From the NCBI RefSeq assembly GCF_006227205.1, contig NZ_VCNG01000021.1, positions 1-64,000 of the forward strand: DNA of 64,000 nucleotides, given 5' to 3'. This document shows, one piece after another, positions 25,677 to 33,546 of the stretch (the first letter of the stretch is position 1; each line of letters begins with the position of its first letter). Under the pieces are notes generated by a model. That model searched no databases. It was not told where the DNA came from and saw only the letters and a program-made list of their open reading frames with translations. A program made the position numbers and the translations under genes. Source of the stretch: Pseudomonas sp. ICMP22404. Its GTDB lineage: Bacteria > Pseudomonadota > Gammaproteobacteria > Pseudomonadales > Pseudomonadaceae.

Positions 25677-25936
25677 GATCTGGCACCAAGCAGTCACATC
25701 CTGAACACCCCTCCCGGCTGAAACGCATCAGTAACCTCGGTAACACCCGCCGGTAACACATCCAATTGACTTCCCCCGTGCTCCTCACGACTATAGGCGT
25801 CCCGTTGCCGCCAACGCGGCATTGAAGGGCGCAATCCAGGCCTTACAAGCACCACGCATAGAGGGTGCGCCTGTATAAATGACGAATCATGCGCGTTACT
25901 CGCAGTAGTTCACGAGCGCCTAATGAGGACTTTTTC
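25677..25936 (+). other. Region upstream of panB with GTAAC repeats
   Basis: No gene is visible here. GTAAC occurs three times, at 25731, 25740 and 25753; the last two are part of an 8-base direct repeat GGTAACAC with a 13-base period. A TTGACT at 25765-25770 is the only -35-like element, but no -10 stands at the right spacing. Confidence 0.4.
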
Positions 25937-26737
25937 ATGCCAGCTATTACCCTGACCACGCTGCAAGGTCTCAAGCAGAAAGGCGAAAAGATCGCCATGC
26001 TGACCTGCTATGACGCAACCTTCGCCCACGCCTGCAACGAGGCCGGTGTCGAAGTGCTGCTGGTGGGCGATTCCCTCGGCATGGTGTTGCAGGGCCACGA
26101 CAGCACGCTGCCGGCGACCACTGCTGACATGGCCTACCACGTGGCCTGCGTCAAACGCGGTAACACCGACGCACTGATCCTCGCCGATCTGCCATTCATG
26201 GCCTACGCCACCCTCGAACAGACCATGACCAACAGCGCCCTGCTAATGCAGGCCGGCGCCAACATGGTCAAAGTCGAAGGTGCATTGTGGCTGGCCGAGT
26301 CGATCCGATTGCTGGCCGAACGCGGTATCCCGGTGTGCGCGCACATGGGCCTGACACCGCAGGCGGTCAACGTGCTCGGTGGCTACAAGGTCCAGGGCCG
26401 CAATGAAAACCAGGCGCGACAGATGCGCGCCGATGCCATCGCACTGGAGCAGGCCGGGGCGGCAATGCTGTTGCTCGAATGCGTGCCCAGCGAGCTGGCC
26501 GAAGAAATCACCCAGGCGGTGAAGATTCCGGTCATCGGGATTGGCGCTGGCAATGGCACCGATGGGCAGGTACTGGTGCTGCACGACATGCTGGGGCTGT
26601 CGCTCACGGGTCGCGCGCCGAAGTTCGTGAAGAACTTCATGACCGGGCAACCCGACATCCAGTCCGCCCTGAGCGCTTACGTGGCGGAGGTCAAAGCGGC
26701 CACCTTCCCTGGCGCCGAACACGGATTCTCTGCATGA
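25937..26737 (+). CDS. panB: 3-methyl-2-oxobutanoate hydroxymethyltransferase
   Basis: A 266-residue TIM-barrel enzyme making ketopantoate from 2-oxoisovalerate, an intermediate of the ilv pathway also encoded here. MLTCYDATFA, LVGDSLGMVLQG (metal-binding aspartate) and the catalytic-glutamate segment VKVEGALW are intact. TGAGGAC upstream of 25937 supports this start over 25889. It overlaps panC by four bases (ATGA). Confidence 0.96.
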   Translation: MPAITLTTLQGLKQKGEKIAMLTCYDATFAHACNEAGVEVLLVGDSLGMVLQGHDSTLPATTADMAYHVACVKRGNTDALILADLPFMAYATLEQTMTNSALLMQAGANMVKVEGALWLAESIRLLAERGIPVCAHMGLTPQAVNVLGGYKVQGRNENQARQMRADAIALEQAGAAMLLLECVPSELAEEITQAVKIPVIGIGAGNGTDGQVLVLHDMLGLSLTGRAPKFVKNFMTGQPDIQSALSAYVAEVKAATFPGAEHGFSA

Positions 26738-27591
26738 ACACCGTCAAGACCGTACGTGAACTGCGGGCCGCCGTGGCCCGTGCCCGCAGCGAAGGCAAAC
26801 GCATCGCCTTCGTGCCGACCATGGGCAACCTGCACAGCGGCCACGTGGCGCTGGTCACCAAAGCGGCGCAGCGAGCCGACTTCGTGGTGACAAGCATTTT
26901 CGTCAACCCGCTGCAGTTTGGCGCTGGCGAAGACCTCGACAAATACCCGCGCACCCTCGCCGCCGACCAGGAAAAACTGCTCCAGGCCGGCTGCCATCTG
27001 CTGTTCGCCCCGTCCGTCGAAGAGATGTACCCCGACGGCATGACCGGGCAAACCCGGGTCAGCGTGCCACAATTGTCCGAAGGCCTCTGCGGTGCCAGCC
27101 GCCCCGGGCACTTCGAGGGCGTGGCGACGGTGGTCAGCAAGCTGTTCAACATGGTCCAGCCCGACCTGGCGGTGTTCGGCCAGAAGGACTTCCAGCAGCT
27201 GGCAGTGATCCGTGCACTGGTCCACGACCTGAACATGCCGATCCAGATCATTGGCGAACCGACCGTCCGCGCCGAGGATGGCCTGGCGTTGTCGTCGCGC
27301 AATGGTTTCCTCAGCCCTGAACAACGCGCCGTGGCGCCTGAGGTCTACCGCAGCCTCAGCCGCATTGCCGAAGCGATCCGACAAGGGCGACGGGACTTCC
27401 CGGCCCTGATTGCCGAGCAGCTCAAGCAACTCGAAGCCGCGGGCATGCGTCCCGATTACCTGGAGATCCGCGAGGCCCGGACCTTGCGCCCGGCCACGCC
27501 TGAAGATCGCGACCTGGTGATTCTGGTCGCCGCGTTCCTCGGCACCACGCGGCTGATCGACAACCTGCACCTGGATCTGGACGCCGCCTGA
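26734..27591 (+). CDS. panC: Pantothenate synthetase (pantoate--beta-alanine ligase)
   Basis: A 285-residue enzyme joining pantoate and beta-alanine with ATP. VPTMGNLHSGHVAL has the HxGH nucleotide motif, FGQKDFQQL the central active-site segment, and ALSSRNGFLS the KMSKS-like region. The start at 26734 overlaps the panB stop; a longer open frame to 26479 lies within panB and is not used. Confidence 0.96.
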   Translation: MNTVKTVRELRAAVARARSEGKRIAFVPTMGNLHSGHVALVTKAAQRADFVVTSIFVNPLQFGAGEDLDKYPRTLAADQEKLLQAGCHLLFAPSVEEMYPDGMTGQTRVSVPQLSEGLCGASRPGHFEGVATVVSKLFNMVQPDLAVFGQKDFQQLAVIRALVHDLNMPIQIIGEPTVRAEDGLALSSRNGFLSPEQRAVAPEVYRSLSRIAEAIRQGRRDFPALIAEQLKQLEAAGMRPDYLEIREARTLRPATPEDRDLVILVAAFLGTTRLIDNLHLDLDAA

Positions 27592-27615
27592 CACCATCCC
27601 CTCTGTGGAGCAAAC

Positions 27616-27702
27616 TGTGGGAACAAGACTCGCCCGCGATGAAGTTAACGCGGTCGGCCCTGGAGCCGAGGTGACTGTATCGCGGGCAAGCCTTGCTCCC
27701 AC
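27616..27702. repeat. Divergent REP-like inverted pair between panC and panD
   Basis: Arms TGTGGGAACAAGACTCGCCC (27616-27635) and ATCGCGGGCAAGCCTTGCTCCCAC (shown as its positions 27679-27702) differ from the common family by CCCGCGA in place of CTCGCGA. This is a second subtype in the window. Confidence 0.75.
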
Positions 27703-27794
27703 GGGCTCACCCACAGGGGATGGTGGAGCCATTGCCGCCCTGGCGGCCTTCGGGCAAACTGCCCGCCGTTCGGACCCGACCAGAGGAGAAAACC

Positions 27795-28175
27795 ATGCAC
27801 GCCATCATGCTCAAGGCCAAGCTGCACCGCGCCGAAGTCACTCACGCCGTGCTCGACTACGAAGGCTCCTGTGCCATCGATGGTGAGTGGCTGGACCTGT
27901 CGGGAATCCGTGAATACGAGCAGATCCAGATCTACAACGTCGACAACGGCGAGCGCTTCACCACCTACGCCATCCGTGGCGAAGAAGGCTCGCGGATGAT
28001 CTCGGTCAACGGCGCCGCAGCCCACAAGGCCAAGGTGGGTGACCGCGTCATTATCTGCGCCTACGCCCACTACAGCGAAGCCGAGCTGGTCAACTTCAAG
28101 CCCCGCATGCTGTACATGGCGCCGGGCAATGAGCTGAGCCACACCAGCAATGCCATTCCGGTGCAGGTCGCCTGA
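27795..28175 (+). CDS. panD: Aspartate 1-decarboxylase proenzyme
   Basis: A 126-residue pyruvoyl enzyme forming beta-alanine. Self-cleavage between G24 and S25 in YEGSCAID creates the pyruvoyl group; K9, the Y58-region and the double-psi barrel core are present. AGAGGAG just before 27795 fixes the start. It completes the pantothenate set panBCD but is separated from panC by a repeat. Confidence 0.96.
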   Translation: MHAIMLKAKLHRAEVTHAVLDYEGSCAIDGEWLDLSGIREYEQIQIYNVDNGERFTTYAIRGEEGSRMISVNGAAAHKAKVGDRVIICAYAHYSEAELVNFKPRMLYMAPGNELSHTSNAIPVQVA

Positions 28176-28195
28176 TCGCCCCCGCACATCCCCCC

Positions 28196-28286
28196 TGTGG
28201 GAGCGAACCTGCTCGCGATTGCGGTTTGTCAGTCGCCATCAACGTCAACTGAACTAACGTCATCGCGAGCAGGCTCGCTCCCACAG
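28196..28286. repeat. REP pair, copy 4
   Basis: Inverted arms at 28196-28222 and 28261-28286 following panD; the left arm has one substitution (GAACC for GAGCC). Confidence 0.88.
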
Positions 28287-28287
28287 T

Positions 28288-28528
28288 GAGTAATTCTTGT
28301 CCAGAAGAGTGCTTCGTCCTCCCGTCTGTCGGCCCTTTCCCGCACCCGTTGTATAAAAAAGTACCGGGAACCGGTCTGACAAAGCCAAGACAGATCGCAA
28401 CGCGAGGTTTACTGTAGTCGCCCTGCGCCCGCAGATCGTGTCGACGCAGGTGTCCGGACGCCCAGCGCGGGCCAGGCCGGAATTTTTAGTGTACAAAAGG
28501 TCGTTCAAGTAAAAGGAAACCCGCAGCG
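28288..28528 (+). other. Region upstream of pgi
   Basis: No gene is seen. Features are TTGTATAAAAAAGTAC at 28349-28364, which contains a TATAAA that could serve as a -10, and AAAGGAAA before the pgi start. I could not assign a clear promoter or operator; a HexR-type palindrome is not complete. Confidence 0.35.
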
Positions 28529-30193
28529 ATGGCGTACTACCGAAACCCTCATGACGTGACCGCTCTGCCCGCCTGGCAGGCGCTGAATGACCACCGCAAG
28601 GCCATGCAGGATTTCAGCATGCGCGAAGCGTTCAATGCCGATCCGCAGCGTTTCAACCAATTCACCCTGTCGAGCTGCGGCCTGTTTCTCGATTATTCAA
28701 AAAACCTGATTACCGCCCAGACCCGCGACCTGCTGGTGGGCCTGGCCAATGAAGTCGACCTCAAGGGCGCGATCAAGGCGCTGTTCGAAGGCGAAATCAT
28801 CAACGCTTCCGAAAACCGCCCGGCCCTGCACACCGCCCTGCGTCGGCCGGTGGGCGACCGGTTGCTGGTGAATGGCGTCAACGTGATGCCGGATGTGCAC
28901 AAGGTGCTGAACCAGATCACCGACCTGGTGGGCCGAATTCACGATGGCCTGTGGCGCGGCTACACCGAGAAGCCGATCACCGACGTGGTGAACATCGGTA
29001 TCGGTGGCTCGTTCCTCGGCCCGGAACTGGTGTCCGAAGCCCTGCTGTCCTACGCGCAAAAAGGCGTTCGCTGCCACTATCTGGCGAACATCGACGGCAG
29101 CGAGTTCCACGAACTGACCATGAAGCTGCGCGCCGAGACCACGTTGTTCATCGTCTCGTCGAAATCCTTCAACACCCTCGAAACCCTGAAGAACGCCCAG
29201 GCCGCCCGCGCCTGGTACCTCGCCCAGGGCGGCTCCGAAGCGGAGCTGTATCGCCACTTCATCGCCGTATCAAGCAACAACGCAGCGGCCGTGGCCTTCG
29301 GCATCCGCGAAGAAAACATCTTCCCGATGTGGGACTGGGTCGGCGGGCGTTACTCGCTGTGGTCGGCCATCGGCCTGCCGATCGCCCTCGCAATCGGCAT
29401 GTCGAACTTCAAGGAACTGCTGTCCGGCGCCTATTCCATGGACCAGCATTTCCAGAGTGCGCCATTCGAACAGAACATGCCGGTGCTGCTGGCCTTGCTG
29501 GGCGTGTGGTACGGCAACTTCTGGGGCGCGCAAAGCCACGCGATCCTGCCGTACGACCACTACCTGCGCAACATCACCAAGCACTTGCAGCAACTGGACA
29601 TGGAGTCCAATGGCAAGAGTGTGCGCCAGGACGGCACACCGGTGTCCACCGACACCGGCCCGGTGATCTGGGGTGGCGTCGGCTGCAACGGCCAGCATGC
29701 CTACCACCAGTTGCTGCACCAGGGCACCCAATTGATCCCGGCCGACTTCATCGTGCCGGTCGTCAGCTTCAACCCGGTTTCCGATCATCACCAATGGCTG
29801 TACGCCAACTGCCTGTCACAAAGCCAGGCCCTGATGCTCGGCAAGACCCGCGCCGAGGCCGAAGCCGAGCTGCGGGACAAAGGCGCCAGTGAAGAAGACG
29901 TGCAGAAACTGGCCGCCCACAAGGTCATCCCGGGCAACCGCCCGAGCAACACCCTGGTGGTCGAACGCATCAGCCCACGGCGTCTTGGCGCACTGGTGGC
30001 GCTGTATGAGCATAAAGTGTTCGTACAAAGCGTGGTCTGGGGTATCAACGCCTTCGACCAGTGGGGCGTGGAGCTGGGCAAGGAACTGGGCAAGGGTGTC
30101 TACAACCGCCTGGTGGGCAGCGAAGAAAGCGCGGCCGAAGACGCTTCGACCCAAGGTCTGATCAGCTACTTCCGTGGACGCCATCGCGGCTGA
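28529..30193 (+). CDS. pgi: Glucose-6-phosphate isomerase
   Basis: A 554-residue enzyme interconverting glucose 6-phosphate and fructose 6-phosphate, which in pseudomonads serves mainly gluconeogenesis and Entner-Doudoroff recycling. IGIGGSFLGPELV and VSSKSFNTLETL bind the sugar phosphate; the signature around GGVGCNGQHAYHQL holds the catalytic histidine, and the C-terminal GVELGKELG lysine region is present. Full length. Confidence 0.97.
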   Translation: MAYYRNPHDVTALPAWQALNDHRKAMQDFSMREAFNADPQRFNQFTLSSCGLFLDYSKNLITAQTRDLLVGLANEVDLKGAIKALFEGEIINASENRPALHTALRRPVGDRLLVNGVNVMPDVHKVLNQITDLVGRIHDGLWRGYTEKPITDVVNIGIGGSFLGPELVSEALLSYAQKGVRCHYLANIDGSEFHELTMKLRAETTLFIVSSKSFNTLETLKNAQAARAWYLAQGGSEAELYRHFIAVSSNNAAAVAFGIREENIFPMWDWVGGRYSLWSAIGLPIALAIGMSNFKELLSGAYSMDQHFQSAPFEQNMPVLLALLGVWYGNFWGAQSHAILPYDHYLRNITKHLQQLDMESNGKSVRQDGTPVSTDTGPVIWGGVGCNGQHAYHQLLHQGTQLIPADFIVPVVSFNPVSDHHQWLYANCLSQSQALMLGKTRAEAEAELRDKGASEEDVQKLAAHKVIPGNRPSNTLVVERISPRRLGALVALYEHKVFVQSVVWGINAFDQWGVELGKELGKGVYNRLVGSEESAAEDASTQGLISYFRGRHRG

Positions 30194-30213
30194 TCCAAAC
30201 GGCGCACTCCCCC

Positions 30214-30304
30214 TGTGGGAGCGAGCCTGCTCGCGATAGCGGTGGATAAGTTGACATCAATGTCGACTGACACGCCGCCATCGCGAGCAGGCTCTCTCCC
30301 ACAG
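30214..30304. repeat. REP pair, copy 5
   Basis: Inverted arms at 30214-30241 and 30279-30304 between pgi and acs; the right arm has a substitution (GCTCTCTCCC). Confidence 0.88.
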
Positions 30305-30363
30305 TCGTTTGTGCAGGCTTGAACCCTCCGGCTACTCGGCGCATCTTTATGACTTGTCGCAAA

Positions 30364-30377
30364 AACAAGAATAAGGA
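30364..30377 (+). promoter_or_regulatory. CA motif over the acs ribosome-binding site
   Basis: AACAAGAA (30364-30371) is an exact AAnAAnAA Hfq/Crc motif and adjoins the AAGGAA ribosome site (30373-30378), thirteen bases before the acs ATG. This placement is that of known catabolite-repressed messages in Pseudomonas. Control of acs by Crc is inferred. Confidence 0.6.
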
Positions 30378-30383
30378 ACCGTC

Positions 30384-32321
30384 ATGTTCGATATCAGCCA
30401 GTACCCCCAAGCCGATGCCGTCCGCCGGGCTGCGCAACTGAGTCAGGACGAATACCAGCGGCTCTACAAAGAATCCATAGAACACCCCAGTACCTTCTGG
30501 ACTGAACAGGCCACCCGGTTTCTCGACTGGATGACGCCCTGGCAAACGGTCCAGCGCTATGACCTCAAGAACGGCGATGCCACCTGGTTTGCGGGCGGCA
30601 AGCTGAACGTCAGCGCCAACTGCATCGACCGTCATCTGGAAAAACGCGGCGACCAGACGGCAATCATCTGGGAAGGCGACGACCCCGCCGAATCGGCGGA
30701 AATCACCTATCGAAAACTCCACAAGCATGTGTGCCGCCTGGCCAACGTGCTGAAAAGCCGTGGCGTGAAGAAAGGTGACCGGGTCTGCATCTACATGCCG
30801 ATGATCCCGGAAGCGGCCTACGCCATGCTCGCCTGCACCCGCATCGGCGCGGTGCATTCGGTGGTGTTCGGTGGGTTTTCGCCGGACTCGCTGCGTGACC
30901 GGATTCTCGACGCCGATTGCCGCACCGTGATCACCGCCGACGAAGGCGTGCGCGGCGGGCGCTTCGTCCCGCTCAAACGCAACGTCGACAAAGCCCTGGA
31001 AAGCTGCCCGAACGTCAGCACGGTCCTGGTGGTCGAGCGCACCCAGGCCGAAGTGAGCTGGGCCGAAGGTCGCGACCTCTGGTATCACCAGGCCATGCAT
31101 GACGCCAGCGACGACTGCCCGCCCGAACCGATGGACGCCGAGGATCCTCTGTTCATCCTTTACACCTCCGGCAGCACAGGCAAACCCAAGGGCGTGCTGC
31201 ACACCACCGGCGGCTATCTGCTGCAGGCGGCCATGACATTCAAGTACGTGCTGGACTATCGCGACAACGAAGTGTTCTGGTGCACCGCCGATGTTGGCTG
31301 GGTCACCGGCCACAGCTACATCGTCTACGGCCCGCTGGCCAACGGCGCCACCACGTTGATCTTCGAAGGCGTTCCCAGCCATCCCGACAGCTCACGTTTC
31401 TGGCGGGTGATCGACAAGCACCAGGTCAACATCTTCTACACCGCTCCCACCGCCCTGCGCGCGCTGATGCGTGAAGGTGCCGGGCCCTTGCAGGCCACCT
31501 CGCGCAAAAGCCTGCGATTGCTCGGCAGCGTCGGAGAGCCGATCAATCCGGAAGCCTGGGAATGGTATTTCAACGCCGTGGGCGAGCAGCGCTGCCCGAT
31601 TGTCGATACCTGGTGGCAAACCGAAACCGGCGGCATCATGCTCAGCCCACTGGTGAGCGTCCAGCGACTCAAGCCAGGCTGCGCCACCCGCCCGATGTTC
31701 GGCGTGCAGCCGGTCCTGCTGGATGAAACGGGGAAGGAAATCACCGGACCCGGCAGCGGTGTACTGGCGATCAAGTCCAGTTGGCCGGGACAGATCCGCA
31801 GTGTCTATGGCGATCATCAACGCATGGTCGACACCTACTTCAAGCCCTACCCCGGCTATTACTTCACCGGCGACGGCGCCCGCCGTGACGAGGACGGCGA
31901 TTACTGGATTACCGGGCGCATCGATGACGTGATCAATGTCTCCGGCCACCGCATCGGCACCGCCGAGGTGGAAAGCGCCCTGGTGTTGCACGACAGCATC
32001 GCCGAAGCGGCGGTCGTCGGTTATCCCCATGACCTCAAGGGCCAGGGCATCTATGCGTTTGTCACGCCGATGAACGGGGTCGAGGCCAATGATGAATTGA
32101 AGAAAGAATTGCTGGCCCACGTCAGCAAGGAAATCGGCAGCTTCGCCAAGCCGGAACTGATCCAGTGGGCGCCGGCGCTGCCCAAGACCCGCTCGGGCAA
32201 GATCATGCGGCGCATCCTGCGCAAGATCGCCTGCAACGAACTCGACAGCCTCGGCGATACCTCGACCCTGGCCGACCCGAGCGTGGTGGAGGGGTTGATC
32301 GACAAGCGCCTGAATCGCTAG
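30384..32321 (+). CDS. acs: Acetyl-CoA synthetase (AMP-forming)
   Basis: A 645-residue enzyme activating acetate. The P-loop-like YTSGSTGKPKG (about 262-272), WWQTETGG and YFTGDGARRDEDGDYW are typical of the ANL superfamily. PKTRSGKIMRRILR near 605 holds the catalytic lysine, the usual target of reversible acetylation. Length is standard. The message has a CA motif at its ribosome site. Confidence 0.96.
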   Translation: MFDISQYPQADAVRRAAQLSQDEYQRLYKESIEHPSTFWTEQATRFLDWMTPWQTVQRYDLKNGDATWFAGGKLNVSANCIDRHLEKRGDQTAIIWEGDDPAESAEITYRKLHKHVCRLANVLKSRGVKKGDRVCIYMPMIPEAAYAMLACTRIGAVHSVVFGGFSPDSLRDRILDADCRTVITADEGVRGGRFVPLKRNVDKALESCPNVSTVLVVERTQAEVSWAEGRDLWYHQAMHDASDDCPPEPMDAEDPLFILYTSGSTGKPKGVLHTTGGYLLQAAMTFKYVLDYRDNEVFWCTADVGWVTGHSYIVYGPLANGATTLIFEGVPSHPDSSRFWRVIDKHQVNIFYTAPTALRALMREGAGPLQATSRKSLRLLGSVGEPINPEAWEWYFNAVGEQRCPIVDTWWQTETGGIMLSPLVSVQRLKPGCATRPMFGVQPVLLDETGKEITGPGSGVLAIKSSWPGQIRSVYGDHQRMVDTYFKPYPGYYFTGDGARRDEDGDYWITGRIDDVINVSGHRIGTAEVESALVLHDSIAEAAVVGYPHDLKGQGIYAFVTPMNGVEANDELKKELLAHVSKEIGSFAKPELIQWAPALPKTRSGKIMRRILRKIACNELDSLGDTSTLADPSVVEGLIDKRLNR

Positions 32322-32343
32322 CGGACATGACGTTCCGCTGACT

Positions 32344-32372
32344 GATCGTTCCCACGCTCTGTGGGAACGATC
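32344..32372. repeat. 12-bp perfect inverted repeat after acs
   Basis: GATCGTTCCCAC and GTGGGAACGATC pair around GCTCT. A short dispersed palindrome of this form is familiar from pseudomonad intergenic regions; it could also end the acs message, though no T-run follows. Confidence 0.7.
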
Positions 32373-32424
32373 CCTCACGAAGCTGTTAAACTCTCGCGCC
32401 TCATTTCCTTAAGGCGCGCTTGGC

Positions 32425-33441
32425 ATGTCTTCCTTGAATCAGGCGCTGCGCGCCGCCCTCGACCAACGTCAGGACCTGCTCAGCCAGTTGCATCAGCAAG
32501 GCACCGATTGCTATCGCCTGTTCCATGGCAGCCAGGAAGGCGCACCCGGCCTGACCGTCGACCGCTACGGCCCGCAATTGCTGGTGCAGAGTTTCCATCA
32601 GTCGCTGGAACGCGAGGCCTTGTTGCAGTTGCATGGCATCGTCAACGAAGCCTTGGGCCTCGACACCCTGCTGGTCTACAACGACCGCGCCCGCGGCAAC
32701 TCGCGAATCGATCGCCAGGACACGGTCTACCAAGCCGAAGAGGCCGCCCTGCAAGACCTGGTCGGCCACGAATGGGGCCTGAATTATCGCGTTCGTGGAC
32801 GCCATGCCGGGCAGGATCCGCTGCTGTTTCTCGATCTGCGCAATGCTCGCGGCTGGGTCAAGGCGCACAGTCGCGACAAAAGCGTGCTGAACCTGTTTGC
32901 CTACACCTGTGGCGTTGGCCTGAGCGCCGCGGCCGGTGGCGCGCGGGAGGTGTGTAACCTGGACTTTGCCGAAGGCAACCTGGCGGTGGGTCGCGAAAAC
33001 GGCCTGCTCAACCCCACGTTACCGTCCATGGAGTTCGTGCAGTCGGACTACTTCCCGGCGATCCGCCAACTGGCAGGCCTGCCCATCAGCCAACGGCGCG
33101 GACAGAAGCTGCCCAGTTATGTGCGCCTGGAACAACGCCAATACGACCTGGTGCTGCTCGACCCGCCGGCCTGGGCCAAGAGCGCCTTCGGCACCGTCGA
33201 CCTGCTGCGGGACTACCAGAGCCTGCTCAAGCCGGCGCTGCTCGCCACCGCCGACAATGGCGTGCTGATCTGCTGCAACAATCTGGCAAAGGTGTCCATG
33301 GACGACTGGCGCGAACAGGTGTTGCGTTGTGCGGAAAAAGCCGGCCGACCAGTGCGCGAATGGAGCGTACTGACGCCCGGCGAGGACTTCCCTTCCATGG
33401 ACCGTAATCCTCCGCTCAAGACACTGATCCTGCAGTTCTGA
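32425..33441 (+). CDS. Class I SAM-dependent rRNA methyltransferase (RlmI/RlmK type)
   Basis: A 338-residue methyltransferase. The N-terminal portion (YRLFHGSQEGAPGLTVDRYG) resembles the EEHEE/RNA-binding region of RlmI; the Rossmann domain follows with VLNLFAYTCGVGLSAAAGG for SAM and LLDPPAWAKS as the catalytic loop of 5-methylcytosine or related RNA methyltransferases. It lacks the N-terminal PUA domain of E. coli RlmI, so its exact 23S position is uncertain. Confidence 0.85.
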   Translation: MSSLNQALRAALDQRQDLLSQLHQQGTDCYRLFHGSQEGAPGLTVDRYGPQLLVQSFHQSLEREALLQLHGIVNEALGLDTLLVYNDRARGNSRIDRQDTVYQAEEAALQDLVGHEWGLNYRVRGRHAGQDPLLFLDLRNARGWVKAHSRDKSVLNLFAYTCGVGLSAAAGGAREVCNLDFAEGNLAVGRENGLLNPTLPSMEFVQSDYFPAIRQLAGLPISQRRGQKLPSYVRLEQRQYDLVLLDPPAWAKSAFGTVDLLRDYQSLLKPALLATADNGVLICCNNLAKVSMDDWREQVLRCAEKAGRPVREWSVLTPGEDFPSMDRNPPLKTLILQF

Positions 33442-33546
33442 GCCAACCTCAGGACTCCTACGGAAAAAACGGACAATTCTCATAAATCCCAGTGGCTTCG
33501 GAACCGTAAACGCGTGCCATACTCCAAGGCACTCCGATTCCACCAG

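Noticed and set aside
25765..25800. Sigma70 promoter of panB (TTGACT ... TATAGG)
   Set aside because: The spacer is 20 bases, too long for a confident call.
28340..28370. HexR operator before pgi
   Set aside because: Only the TTGT half is present; the ACAA half at the expected distance is missing.
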